NCBI RefSeq assembly: GCF_004307425.1
Contig: NZ_SEWZ01000002.1
Location: forward strand, 128,935-192,934
Source: Aquirufa antheringensis
GTDB lineage: Bacteria > Bacteroidota > Bacteroidia > Cytophagales > Spirosomataceae
DNA: 64,000 nt
Direction of reading: 5' to 3'
In this document: piece after piece, positions 9,462 to 17,791 of the stretch
How positions within the stretch are numbered: the stretch's first letter is position 1
Layout of the letters: every line of letters starts with the position of its first letter
Program-made: the position numbers and the translations under genes
The notes under the pieces: generated by a model
Database searches by the model: none
What the model was told of the DNA's origin: nothing
The model's input: only the letters and a program-made list of their open reading frames with translations

Positions 9462-9610
9462 AGAGCATAAAGAATAAAGCACAAAGCATAAAGGAGATAG
9501 TAGATTAGAGAGTATAGAGTAGAGATAGCGTTTACAGCATTTCATGAGACCCTAAAAACGCTTAGCGTTTTTAGCCAACTTTATTCTTTATGCTTTGTGC
9601 TCTATGCTTT
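9462..9610. repeat. Inverted pair of AAGCATA-type heptamer arrays
   Basis: The left arm (9462-9493) reads as 7-bp units such as AGCATAA, AGAATAA, AGCACAA. The right arm (9579-9610) is the same family on the other strand; the arms share a 16-nt reverse-complementary core. The roughly 85 nt between them belong to the first copy of the 209-bp duplication. A similar inverted pair lies at 56471-56502 and 56630-56664. Confidence 0.75.
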
Positions 9611-9928
9611 AAATCAACTAGAATAAAGATGGTAAATGGTGAATGGTGAATGGTGAATAGTAGATTATAAAATCCTCCGGACTTCGGACTCATTCCCTTC
9701 GGACTCCTTTAGAGTATAGAGTATAGAGTAGAGATAGCGTTTACAGCATTTCATGAGACCCTAAAAACGCTTAGCGTTTTTAACCAACTTTATTCTTTAT
9801 GCTTTGTGCTCTATGCTTTAAATCAACTAGAATAAAGATGGTAAATGGTGAATGGTGAATGGTGAATAGTAGATTATAAAATCCTCCGGACTTCGGACTC
9901 ATTCCCTTCGGACTCCTTTAGAGTATAG
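9511..9928. repeat. 209-bp tandem duplication
   Basis: Copy 1 (9511-9719) and copy 2 (9720-9928) are nearly identical; by eye the only clear difference is a G-to-A change after the hairpin (9574 versus its partner). Each copy contains a hairpin AAAAACGC-TTA-GCGTTTTT, a reversed AAGCATA array, a GGTGAAT heptamer run and a CTTCGG-rich segment. No gene is present. Near identity indicates a recent duplication. Confidence 0.9.
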
Positions 9929-9995
9929 ATTATAGAGTAGAGAGTATAGATGGTAAATAGTGAATGGTAAATGATCCTCGGACTCATTCCCTCCG

Positions 9996-10166
9996 GACCA
10001 AGCCGCAAAGCGGCGACTAAATCGCGCAGCGATGACTAAGCCGCAAAGCGGCGACTAAATCGCGCAGCGATGACTAAATCGCGCAGCGATGACCAAGCCG
10101 CAAAGCGATGACCAAACGACGCAGTCGTGACCAAGCCGCAAAGCGGCGACCAAACGACGCAGTCGT
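9996..10166. repeat. Hairpin-unit array A (nine 19-bp units)
   Basis: Nine exact 19-bp units, each GACYAA followed by a 13-nt mini-hairpin. Stems are of three types: GCCGC/GCGGC, ATCGC/GCGAT and ACGAC/GTCGT. Unit 6 (10091-10109) is a hybrid, with the left arm of the first type and the right arm of the second, so it cannot pair fully. A tenth, partial unit (GACTAAATT) leads straight into the Pho-type promoter of the next gene. Confidence 0.9.
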
Positions 10167-10175
10167 GACTAAATT

Positions 10176-10219
10176 TGACACTCCCATAACATACTTCCCC
10201 CCTGGCTTATCTACTTTAG
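10176..10219 (+). promoter_or_regulatory. Candidate Pho-box promoter of phosphoesterase A
   Basis: Half-sites TGACA (10176) and TAACA (10187) are 11 bp apart; 25 bp after the second begins TACTTTAG (10212), one mismatch from the -7 consensus TAnnTTTG. The ATG follows at 10240. The same spacing recurs at five other promoters of the window. Confidence 0.55.
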
Positions 10220-10239
10220 CAGAAACATTTCCTATACTT

Positions 10240-12915
10240 ATGAGAAAATACGGACTTCTACTTAGTTTATTATTCACCATCACTTCAGCTCAGGCGCAGC
10301 AGATTCTGGAAGTGCCAGGCATAAACGAATTTGCGAAGATTGATACCAATGGACATTCAGTGCTTCCAAGCGGACGTTATGTGACGCCGGCGGGAAAAAC
10401 GATTCGTATTACGGATGATCCGTTTGGGTTATCGATTAGTCCAGACAAGAAATGGGCGGTTACGATTCACAATGCGGCGTTTACGCGGGTGGATTTGATT
10501 AATCATACGTCGAAGCGTTTCCCGGATTTTGGAACATCTGATAAAGTTTCTCCATACGGAAAGAGTTCCTTTCTAGGTATTGTGTTTGCCTCAGATAGCC
10601 AAAGCTTTTACCTCAGCGGCGGGGATGCCGGAAATGTGCATCAAGTGGATATTTTAACGGGTAAGGTGATTAGAACCATTTCACTAGATGGGAAAATAGG
10701 CGAAAAGACCTTTAAAGATAGTTTTGCATCGGATATGGCGCTCATTTCCGAAAAAAACGAATTACTGGTGTTAGACCAGGCGAATTACCGAATTGTCCGC
10801 ATTGATTTAGGTACGGGAGGATTGAAATCGAGTACGGCGACGGGACGCTTGCCTTTTGGCATTACCTTAAGTCCAGATCATCAGTTTGCTTTCGTGGCGA
10901 ATGTGGGCATGTATGCGTATCCGATTGTGGAGGGAACGACGCCGGAAAATATTCAATCGCAGTATATTCCATACCATCCGTATGGAAATGATACGAAAGA
11001 ATCGCGGGAAGGGACCGTGATAAATGGTAAGAAAATTCCAGGCCTGGGCGATCCGAGAGCAGATGAGGCGATGAGTGTCTTTCAAATTAATCTTCAGACG
11101 AACCAAACGGAGAAAATATACAAACCTGGTTTTCAATTAGGTGAGATGGTAGAAGAAATGGAAGTTGTGGGTGGTTCTAGTCCAAATTCCATCGCGGTGG
11201 GTTCCCAATTTATTTATGTGAGTAATGCGACGAACGATAACATCGCGGTAATCGATTATAAATCCAAAAAAATCAAGACACACATTCCTATTCAGTTTTC
11301 TACTTTGTTAGATAAGCGCAGAGGGTATTTGCCGTTCGGTTTGACCTTAAGTAAAGATGAGAAAACCTTGTATGTGACGTTATTAGGATTAAATGCAGTT
11401 GCGGTGATCGATGTAAAATCGGCCATCACAAAAGGATTCATTCCTACGGGTTGGGGACCTACACGTGTGAAATTATCAGCGGACGAAAAGATGCTATATG
11501 TGACTTCATGTCGTGGGTATGGTGCAGGGCCTAATGGCGGTGCTGGATACAAGGCGCCTAAACAAGGAACCTACATAGGCGATGTACAATTAGGCACGTT
11601 CCAAGCGATTCCGATGCCTTCGGCGACAGGTTTAGCGGCTTTAACCACACAAGTTAAAAACAACACCTTTGTCGTAAAGGACGGATCGAAAAGAGGCAAT
11701 GCCACCTTCTCGATCGCGAAACCGGGTCAATCTCCCATCAAGCACATCGTTTACATTACGAAAGAGAACAGAACGTATGATGAGTTTTTTGGCCAGTTTA
11801 AAGGGGCGAATGGGGATTCGACGATTGCGCGTTTTGGACTTAATCGAACGGTTTATGAAAAAGGCAAAACCTTTAAAAATGTGGACGTTTCCCCTAATCA
11901 CCACCAAATCGCCAAGGCATTCTCGATGAGTGATAACTTCTACTGTGATTCAGATGCGTCCATTCATGGCCACCACTGGATGATGGGGGTGATTCCGAAC
12001 GAATGGGTGGAGACGAATTCGAGTGTTTCTAAATCCGCTAACTACTTCTCTGAAGCGCCAGGACGTCGTTTCCCAGGTTCAACGGGCAGTATGGATCCGG
12101 AGGATTATGCAGAGATTGGCGGGATTTGGGAGGCTTTAGAGCGCAAGAATATCCCGTTCTATAATTTTGGAGAAGCGAATGAGACTGGGCACGTGCGTGA
12201 ATCATGGTCAGATACGCTAACGGGGGCCGGTCACATCGTGATGGTGCCCATGCAAAAAGCTTTGTTTAAAAATACAAGTCATAATTATGCGGGTTTTAAC
12301 ACCAGCATTCCAGATCAATTCAGAGCAGAACAATTCGAAACAGAGTTCACCGAGAAGTGGCTGAGCGGCAAAGAAAAAATGCCCGCTTTGGTGACTATTC
12401 AGCTGCCGAATGACCACGGTGGGGATTTGGATTCTACAGCTGGATTCCCGTACCGCTCCTCTTTTATGGCCGATAATGATTTAGCGCTAGGCCGCATGTT
12501 ACAATTCTTATCGCATACGCCGTATTGGAAAAATATGCTGGTGATTGTTACGGAAGATGATCCGCAGGGAGGTGTCGATCACATCGATGCACACCGCAGT
12601 ATTTTGATGATGGCCGGACCGTATGTGAAAAGGGATTATGTGTCGCATCGCCACGCGAATTTTGGGTCGATTCTACGCGTGATTTATACGCTTTTAGGTA
12701 TTCCTGCGGTAAACCATTACGATCAAACGGCGAGCATATTAGATGATTTCTTTACAGAAACACCTAATTTCAAGCCCTATGAATTTAGCTTCCCGGATAA
12801 ACGGATCTTCGATGCGGACAAGACGATGATTCGCTACAATCGCACGATTGATTGGCGTAAAATCAAGAAGACCGTAGAGATGGATAATGAGGAGGACCAA
12901 AGAAAAAACCATTAA
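10240..12915 (+). CDS. YncE-type propeller / phosphoesterase fusion protein A
   Basis: An 891-residue exported protein. The start at 10240 gives a signal peptide (MRKYGLLLSLLFTITSAQAQ); the frame stays open upstream into the repeat array, which is spurious. About residues 25-480 form a YVTN/YncE-like beta-propeller with repeated 'T-L-Y-V-T' and 'PFGLTLS' strands. About 500-870 is an alkaline-phosphatase-superfamily phosphoesterase (PF04185 type), with the entry motif KENRTYDEFFG and the metal-ligand motif EDDPQGGVDHIDAHR near residue 770. It probably cleaves a phosphate mono- or diester in the periplasm; substrate unknown. It ends exactly where the convergent TonB receptor gene ends. A paralogue lies at 14895-17321. 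Confidence 0.85.
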   Translation: MRKYGLLLSLLFTITSAQAQQILEVPGINEFAKIDTNGHSVLPSGRYVTPAGKTIRITDDPFGLSISPDKKWAVTIHNAAFTRVDLINHTSKRFPDFGTSDKVSPYGKSSFLGIVFASDSQSFYLSGGDAGNVHQVDILTGKVIRTISLDGKIGEKTFKDSFASDMALISEKNELLVLDQANYRIVRIDLGTGGLKSSTATGRLPFGITLSPDHQFAFVANVGMYAYPIVEGTTPENIQSQYIPYHPYGNDTKESREGTVINGKKIPGLGDPRADEAMSVFQINLQTNQTEKIYKPGFQLGEMVEEMEVVGGSSPNSIAVGSQFIYVSNATNDNIAVIDYKSKKIKTHIPIQFSTLLDKRRGYLPFGLTLSKDEKTLYVTLLGLNAVAVIDVKSAITKGFIPTGWGPTRVKLSADEKMLYVTSCRGYGAGPNGGAGYKAPKQGTYIGDVQLGTFQAIPMPSATGLAALTTQVKNNTFVVKDGSKRGNATFSIAKPGQSPIKHIVYITKENRTYDEFFGQFKGANGDSTIARFGLNRTVYEKGKTFKNVDVSPNHHQIAKAFSMSDNFYCDSDASIHGHHWMMGVIPNEWVETNSSVSKSANYFSEAPGRRFPGSTGSMDPEDYAEIGGIWEALERKNIPFYNFGEANETGHVRESWSDTLTGAGHIVMVPMQKALFKNTSHNYAGFNTSIPDQFRAEQFETEFTEKWLSGKEKMPALVTIQLPNDHGGDLDSTAGFPYRSSFMADNDLALGRMLQFLSHTPYWKNMLVIVTEDDPQGGVDHIDAHRSILMMAGPYVKRDYVSHRHANFGSILRVIYTLLGIPAVNHYDQTASILDDFFTETPNFKPYEFSFPDKRIFDADKTMIRYNRTIDWRKIKKTVEMDNEEDQRKNH

Positions 12916-14892
12916 TTACCACTGGTATCCGATTTGCAAATGGAAACTTCTTCCCATGCCATCGATTCCAGAACCATGCATTCGATAAGGAACATCTCCT
13001 AGATTCACACCCTGCATTCCTAGTTGAATGTGGGGTGTCATTTTATAATTGGCTTGCAGCTGTAGAATTCCCCAGCCAGCTGTTCCGTCCGGATTCATCC
13101 GGTTATCGGATTTGTCACCGGCGCTCAAGCGATCTTGGCGATCCGCAAAATTCCAAAGTAAGGCAATGTTTCCTTTGGCTAGGTGGTAGTTCAGTGAAAC
13201 ATTTCCATTCAAAGGGGGAATGCGGCGCATGGGTTCGTTTTGTGTTTGGTTTTGGCCCAAAACATAAGAAATCGAATTCCCTATCCTAAAGTGTTCGCCT
13301 AAAGTCAGCGTTTGCGACCACTCAAAACCATACAAATAAGCCTGATCCACATTTTCCTTTCGATATACGGGATAACCCTGTAAGATTTCTGCCGTTTTAA
13401 CACGAGTAATTAAATTAGTTAAAGAAGTATGGAATGCCGTCCATTCTGCCCTGTAACGGCGACTTTGAACACGAAATCCAACGTTTTTCGTCAACGAATA
13501 TTCCGGCTTTAACTGGTAAGCTGGCTGCTCATAACGAAAGTCAACGATGCCCAAACTGCCCAAATCATCTAAATTTGGCGCCCGAAAACCGGATGAAACC
13601 GAGCCAAAAACAGTCACCTGCGGACTTATCGCGAAAGAAATACCGCCGTCATACACCAGCGCTCCTAGCGAAATAGTGGCATTCCCCACCGTCGTATCTG
13701 GTAAAAACGCAGACGTATGTTGGTAACGCAATCCAGCGTGCACTTGCCAGGCGCGGTAGGCGAATTCATGCAAACTAAAGGCAGAAAGCGAAGTGTATTG
13801 CGATTTATCCGGATACAAGGCACGTAACGCAGACGTTTTTGTAGCTATATCTTCACGACTACTTCTTACCCCATCTGCATAATATTCAAGGCCAGTCATG
13901 CTGTGAAGGCCAGGGATGAACTCGCTTTTGATTTGGCCTATAATTCCAATAGTACGTACTTGATCCTCCTCTTTACGCAAAGTCACACTCCCTTTTTTCT
14001 GAAGAGCTCTCTGCTCGAGACTCTCTTGGAAAGAGGCTGTGAGCTCCGCAGACTGCATCCAAGATTGATCACCCAAATACAACAGCCGTGAAAAAGCCCG
14101 GCGATAAGACTGCAAGGTCATCTCATGTAAGGCGAAATTTTCCAATTGAATTTTATGGTATACTGGAACATGATCCTGTGTATTTTGCTGGACTAAGTTT
14201 TCTAGCGTCCAATGGTTACCTAATTTTGCGCGGTATTGTAGCTGCACATTTTGTTCCTCATAGCCAGTAGGGCGCTGAAAAGAGCCGCCTCCGCCTCGGG
14301 TAATATCGCCAAAGGTTTTCTTCCCCGCTACAATGGAAAAGGACTTACGCTCGGATTGAAAATTAACTTGAGCTAAACCACTCAATTCCATTCCTTGGCT
14401 GATTCCTCGTCCCAGGATTTGGCCTGACCAATCCTTTTTCCCAAAGGAGGGCTTTTTAGAGATCAAATGCACGGCTCCGCTCAAGGCATCAGATCCATAT
14501 TGTACCGAACCCGAACCGCGAACCACCTCGATTTGGTCCAACGAAAAGGGATCAATCGTATTTAAATATTGATTAGGTCCGTAGCGAAAAGTGGAATTAT
14601 TGAAGCGAATCCCATCTAATACTAAGAGCGTTTGATTTCCTGTGAGACCGCGGACAAAAGCAGAGCCTCCGCCCTGGTTCGTACGTTGCAAAAAGACACC
14701 CGGCGCACTCGAAAGTAGTTCAGGGGTATTCATTAAAGTGTTGCTTTTTACTTTCGCGGCATATACCGGAATGGCTAAACGCTGCGTCGCCACGGGTTGC
14801 CTGCTAGCGCTGACCACCACATTTACTAAAGTGTCCGAAAGGTTAGAAAACGCCAATCGGACACCAATTACTGTTACAAGAAATAAATTCAT
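12916..14892 (-). CDS. TonB-dependent receptor
   Basis: Outer-membrane TonB receptor of 658 aa. A plug domain (about residues 40-150) contains NTPELLSSAPGVFLQRTNQGGGSAFVRG, typical of cobalamin/siderophore-type receptors (BtuB-like), and a barrel follows, ending in an aromatic C-terminus (LQIGYQW). No N-terminal carboxypeptidase-regulatory domain is present, unlike the SusC-type receptors elsewhere in the window. It starts 2 nt after phosphoesterase B stops, so the two are an operon. The ligand is unknown; the context suggests an organophosphate or a metal cofactor of the phosphoesterase. Confidence 0.85.
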   Translation of the reverse strand: MNLFLVTVIGVRLAFSNLSDTLVNVVVSASRQPVATQRLAIPVYAAKVKSNTLMNTPELLSSAPGVFLQRTNQGGGSAFVRGLTGNQTLLVLDGIRFNNSTFRYGPNQYLNTIDPFSLDQIEVVRGSGSVQYGSDALSGAVHLISKKPSFGKKDWSGQILGRGISQGMELSGLAQVNFQSERKSFSIVAGKKTFGDITRGGGGSFQRPTGYEEQNVQLQYRAKLGNHWTLENLVQQNTQDHVPVYHKIQLENFALHEMTLQSYRRAFSRLLYLGDQSWMQSAELTASFQESLEQRALQKKGSVTLRKEEDQVRTIGIIGQIKSEFIPGLHSMTGLEYYADGVRSSREDIATKTSALRALYPDKSQYTSLSAFSLHEFAYRAWQVHAGLRYQHTSAFLPDTTVGNATISLGALVYDGGISFAISPQVTVFGSVSSGFRAPNLDDLGSLGIVDFRYEQPAYQLKPEYSLTKNVGFRVQSRRYRAEWTAFHTSLTNLITRVKTAEILQGYPVYRKENVDQAYLYGFEWSQTLTLGEHFRIGNSISYVLGQNQTQNEPMRRIPPLNGNVSLNYHLAKGNIALLWNFADRQDRLSAGDKSDNRMNPDGTAGWGILQLQANYKMTPHIQLGMQGVNLGDVPYRMHGSGIDGMGRSFHLQIGYQW

Positions 14893-14894
14893 TA

Positions 14895-17321
14895 TTAATC
14901 GATATCAGTTGTAGCTAAAATCGCCGCTCTGCGGGGTGCTGGCATCACAGAGTCCTCTCCTTTCACCGCTTTCCAAATCACCTCACTGAATTCTAAATCA
15001 GGAATTGAATCCTCCTTTTTGAAATCAAATTTCGCACTTTTTTGAGCACTGGGCGTATTTTTAACGTTCAGCTCAAACAAATTTGTACGGGGCAATTCAT
15101 GGATAAATGGGGTCTCATTAGGAGTGGCTGTAAAACTTCGGAACATAGGAGTAGCCGCCGCATCGTATTGGCTCATCGGAGGCAAGCCTAAAATTAATTC
15201 CATCGTACGCAACATCGACGAAGTCGAATACGGCGTGTGATCCACGAATCCGCGCTTCACAAATCCACCTGCTAAATAAGCCGTCGTGCGGTGAGCGTCA
15301 ACGTGGTCTGGGCCGTTTTGGGCATCATCTTCTACGATGAAAACCGCTGTTTCTTTCCAAATAGGGGATTTCGATAAGTGTTCCATAAACAAACCGATGG
15401 CGTAATCATTGTCAGCCACGTAAGCAAATGGGGTCTTTTTACCTAGTCGCTGCCCTTCTGTGTGGTCATTAGGGAAGTGCATGGAATTAAAGCGAGGGAC
15501 TTGGTTCAAAGCAAGCAAACGATCAAAATCTCTTTTCCAAGCGTGGAAACGCGTCGTGTCCATGACGTTTTGGTCAAAAGAAGCGAAATCAGGACAGAAA
15601 TGATCTGCAATGACCGGAATATTGGGCTTGAAATTATCCGCAAACTCCCCGTAGGTGCGGTACGAAACACCCGCACGCTTGCAGTAATCCCAGATAAAAC
15701 CATTCTTCGGATTCGCAATCGCGCGGTTCCCTTCGCCATCGTATTGACCGCCGCGTCCACCATAAGAAGTAGGCCACGTTTTTTCTAAATAATCTGTCGC
15801 ATGCGCAGAAGTAGACCAGTTGTGTCCATCTGAACTCACTTCGCCATCCACATAGAAATTATCTAATAGCACGAAATCCTTTACCAACTTGTGTTGATTA
15901 GGCGTGTATTTTTCGCCAAACAAAAGCAAGGTTGTATCCCCATTTCCTCCTGCCACATCGGACAACACTTGGTCATAGGTACGATTCTCTTTCAAAATAT
16001 AGAAGACGTATTTAATGGGCGAAGCGTCCCCCACTTTCATGGGAATGGGATTCCCTTTTTCCCCCAAAGCGTTTAGTTCACGCTCCTTCGTATACGGCGT
16101 ATTTTGATAAACCACCGCGGATAAAATGGCTAATTCTTTTTCAGATGGCTCATTGAAAACGGACATCGTTCCTTTCATTAAACCTCCAATGTATTCGCTG
16201 CGAACATTGGGATTGTTATCTGATTTTTGATAGGTCACCGTTTGTTTCTTTTCGATAGGATTAGGGCCATTCGGGTTAGCAAAAGAAGAAAAACCCTTGC
16301 CGTTCGCGACGAATAACTTCCCTTTGACCACCTGAATAGAAGTAGGATACCAACCTACGGGAATGAAACCTAGGGACTTCGATTGCCCCGGCTTTTCAAC
16401 TTCAAAAACCGCTAAGCAATTATTATCAGCGTTAGAGATATACAAACGTTCTTCGTTTGCAGACAAGGCCAAACCATTTGTCGAACTCCCCTCCAATGCA
16501 TTAGGTACTAAAGCGGCATTCAAAACCTCCACTTCCTTCCCTGCACGGGTATCCACCACTGAAACTGAATTGTCATTGCCATTCGCAACATATAAGGTTG
16601 CCCCATTCTTAGTTAACAATAATTCATTCGGATGATCGCCCACCGCAATGGCCGGCAAAAATTGTTTTGTTCCCGTTTGAAAAGGTAACACCTGACGTGC
16701 TCCCCACACCGAGATATACAACAAGTCTTTCTTTTTATTCAACAAACACGTGAAAGCCTCCGCAGGCAAAGCGTGCACAGAAAGTACTGACTTCGTTTTA
16801 GCATCCACCACATACAAGGAATTGTTTTCCTTTGTCACCACATATAACAAGCCACGCGCGTCATCTAATTCAATTCCAGCCGGAGAGATGACCGCTTTCT
16901 TGTCTGTTGTCAGTGCTATTTTATCTTTTTCTACGAGCTTACCCGCAACGATTTCAAAGACCAAGATACAATTATCATTTCCTCCAGAGGCATAAACGGT
17001 CTTATTATCCGCAGCCACTTTTAAACCATACCAAGACTTTTCTAGTTTCTTCGAATCTAAGACCTGCTGAGAGGCTGCATCGATTAACTGCAAGCTTTGT
17101 ACACTTTGGCCGTTATTGGTTACCAACAGGTATTTCTGGTTAGGTGAAACTGCCACGTGCAAAGGCAAATCTCCTAACGCGATTGAAGAACCATGTGGAG
17201 ATAATTTCCAGCCATTAGGCAAAGTGACTTGTTTCGCTTTTAATTCAGATGGCAAATCTGACTGGGCAAAAGCTCCACAGCTGATGCCTAAGAAAAGAAG
17301 GGATAAGAAGGTTGTTTTCAT
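14895..17321 (-). CDS. YncE-type propeller / phosphoesterase fusion protein B
   Basis: An 808-residue paralogue of the protein at 10240, with signal peptide (MKTTFLSLLFLGISCGAFAQS), a seven-bladed YncE-like propeller over about residues 30-400 (repeats such as KTVYASGGND and ERLYISNADN), and a phosphoesterase domain with KENRTYDQ near 445 and EDDAQNGPDHVDAHR near 664. It heads an operon with the TonB receptor downstream. Upstream, TAAAA and TAACC are spaced 11 bp but without a correctly placed -7 element, so Pho control is less certain than for paralogue A. Confidence 0.85.
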   Translation of the reverse strand: MKTTFLSLLFLGISCGAFAQSDLPSELKAKQVTLPNGWKLSPHGSSIALGDLPLHVAVSPNQKYLLVTNNGQSVQSLQLIDAASQQVLDSKKLEKSWYGLKVAADNKTVYASGGNDNCILVFEIVAGKLVEKDKIALTTDKKAVISPAGIELDDARGLLYVVTKENNSLYVVDAKTKSVLSVHALPAEAFTCLLNKKKDLLYISVWGARQVLPFQTGTKQFLPAIAVGDHPNELLLTKNGATLYVANGNDNSVSVVDTRAGKEVEVLNAALVPNALEGSSTNGLALSANEERLYISNADNNCLAVFEVEKPGQSKSLGFIPVGWYPTSIQVVKGKLFVANGKGFSSFANPNGPNPIEKKQTVTYQKSDNNPNVRSEYIGGLMKGTMSVFNEPSEKELAILSAVVYQNTPYTKERELNALGEKGNPIPMKVGDASPIKYVFYILKENRTYDQVLSDVAGGNGDTTLLLFGEKYTPNQHKLVKDFVLLDNFYVDGEVSSDGHNWSTSAHATDYLEKTWPTSYGGRGGQYDGEGNRAIANPKNGFIWDYCKRAGVSYRTYGEFADNFKPNIPVIADHFCPDFASFDQNVMDTTRFHAWKRDFDRLLALNQVPRFNSMHFPNDHTEGQRLGKKTPFAYVADNDYAIGLFMEHLSKSPIWKETAVFIVEDDAQNGPDHVDAHRTTAYLAGGFVKRGFVDHTPYSTSSMLRTMELILGLPPMSQYDAAATPMFRSFTATPNETPFIHELPRTNLFELNVKNTPSAQKSAKFDFKKEDSIPDLEFSEVIWKAVKGEDSVMPAPRRAAILATTDID

Positions 17322-17409
17322 GTGTTGTTTATAGAAGAATAAATATACGTTCCTGCGGGTGAAATACTGTCTTGGGTTATTCAGATTTTACAATTTGATG
17401 ATATTAGGT
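17322..17409. other. Spacer upstream of phosphoesterase B
   Basis: AT-rich spacer between the phosphoesterase B start and hairpin array B. It should hold the promoter of the minus-strand operon. Half-site-like TAAAA and TAACC 11 bp apart are seen on the minus strand, but no confident -7 element. Confidence 0.4.
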
Positions 17410-17686
17410 GTCGCCGCGTTGCGGCTTAGTCGTCAATGCGTGACTCAGTCGACTTCGTCTTAGTCATCGCTTCGCGATTTGGTCGCCTGCGGCCTAGTCG
17501 TCACTGCGTGACTTGGTCAAAAAGTCGTGACTAGATCGCGCCAGCGATGACCAAGCCGCAAAGCGGCGACTAAACGATGCAGTCGTGACTAGATCGCGCC
17601 AGCGATGACCAAGCCGCAAAGCGGCGACTAAACGACGCAGTCGTGACCAGATCGCGGCAGTGACGACTGAGTCACGCAGTGACGAC
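17410..17686. repeat. Hairpin-unit array B (head-to-head inverted)
   Basis: About twelve mini-hairpin units. The left half (to about 17515) is written as hairpin plus TTAGTC, the right half as GACTAA plus hairpin, so the two halves point at each other with only a few bases between. Unit lengths are 19 bp, with 15-bp forms (9-nt hairpins GACTTCGTC, GCCTGCGGC) and 20-bp forms (ATCGCGCCAGCGAT). Stem types include GCCGC/GCGGC, GTCAC/GTGAC, ATCGC/GCGAT and ACGAC/GTCGT. It ends 40 bp before the fba promoter. Confidence 0.9.
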
Positions 17687-17702
17687 TTTGGCCCTTCCTC
17701 CC

Positions 17703-17733
17703 TTCGAAAAATCAATAATAATTCGTATTTTTG
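17703..17733 (+). promoter_or_regulatory. Promoter of fba
   Basis: A perfect -7 element TATTTTTG (17726-17733) with a TTCG (17703-17706, one mismatch from TTTG) 19 bp upstream. The expected start near 17738 gives a leader of about 54 nt. Confidence 0.6.
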
Positions 17734-17791
17734 GGCTTTAGTTGCTGAAAATCAGGCAGTTTTTATTTATTTCCCAAGAAAAAAAAGCATT

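Noticed and set aside
9511-9928. Insertion sequence
   Set aside because: No transposase frame, no terminal inverted repeats with target duplication; it is a tandem duplication of repeat DNA.
9996-10166. CRISPR or integron attC array
   Set aside because: 19-bp units leave no spacer, stems vary between units, and no integrase or cas gene is present.
10108-10239. N-terminal extension of phosphoesterase A
   Set aside because: The extension translates array A and the Pho-type promoter; the ATG at 10240 gives a clean signal peptide.
15462-15788. Plus-strand frame of 108 codons inside phosphoesterase B
   Set aside because: Antisense to a conserved domain, with no family features or promoter.
17494-17715. 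Minus-strand frame of 73 codons over hairpin array B
   Set aside because: Its residues are the translated repeat units (SRRFAAWS, RLRRLVAALRLG); a similar frame appears over array A at 10074-10283. It is an artefact of the array.
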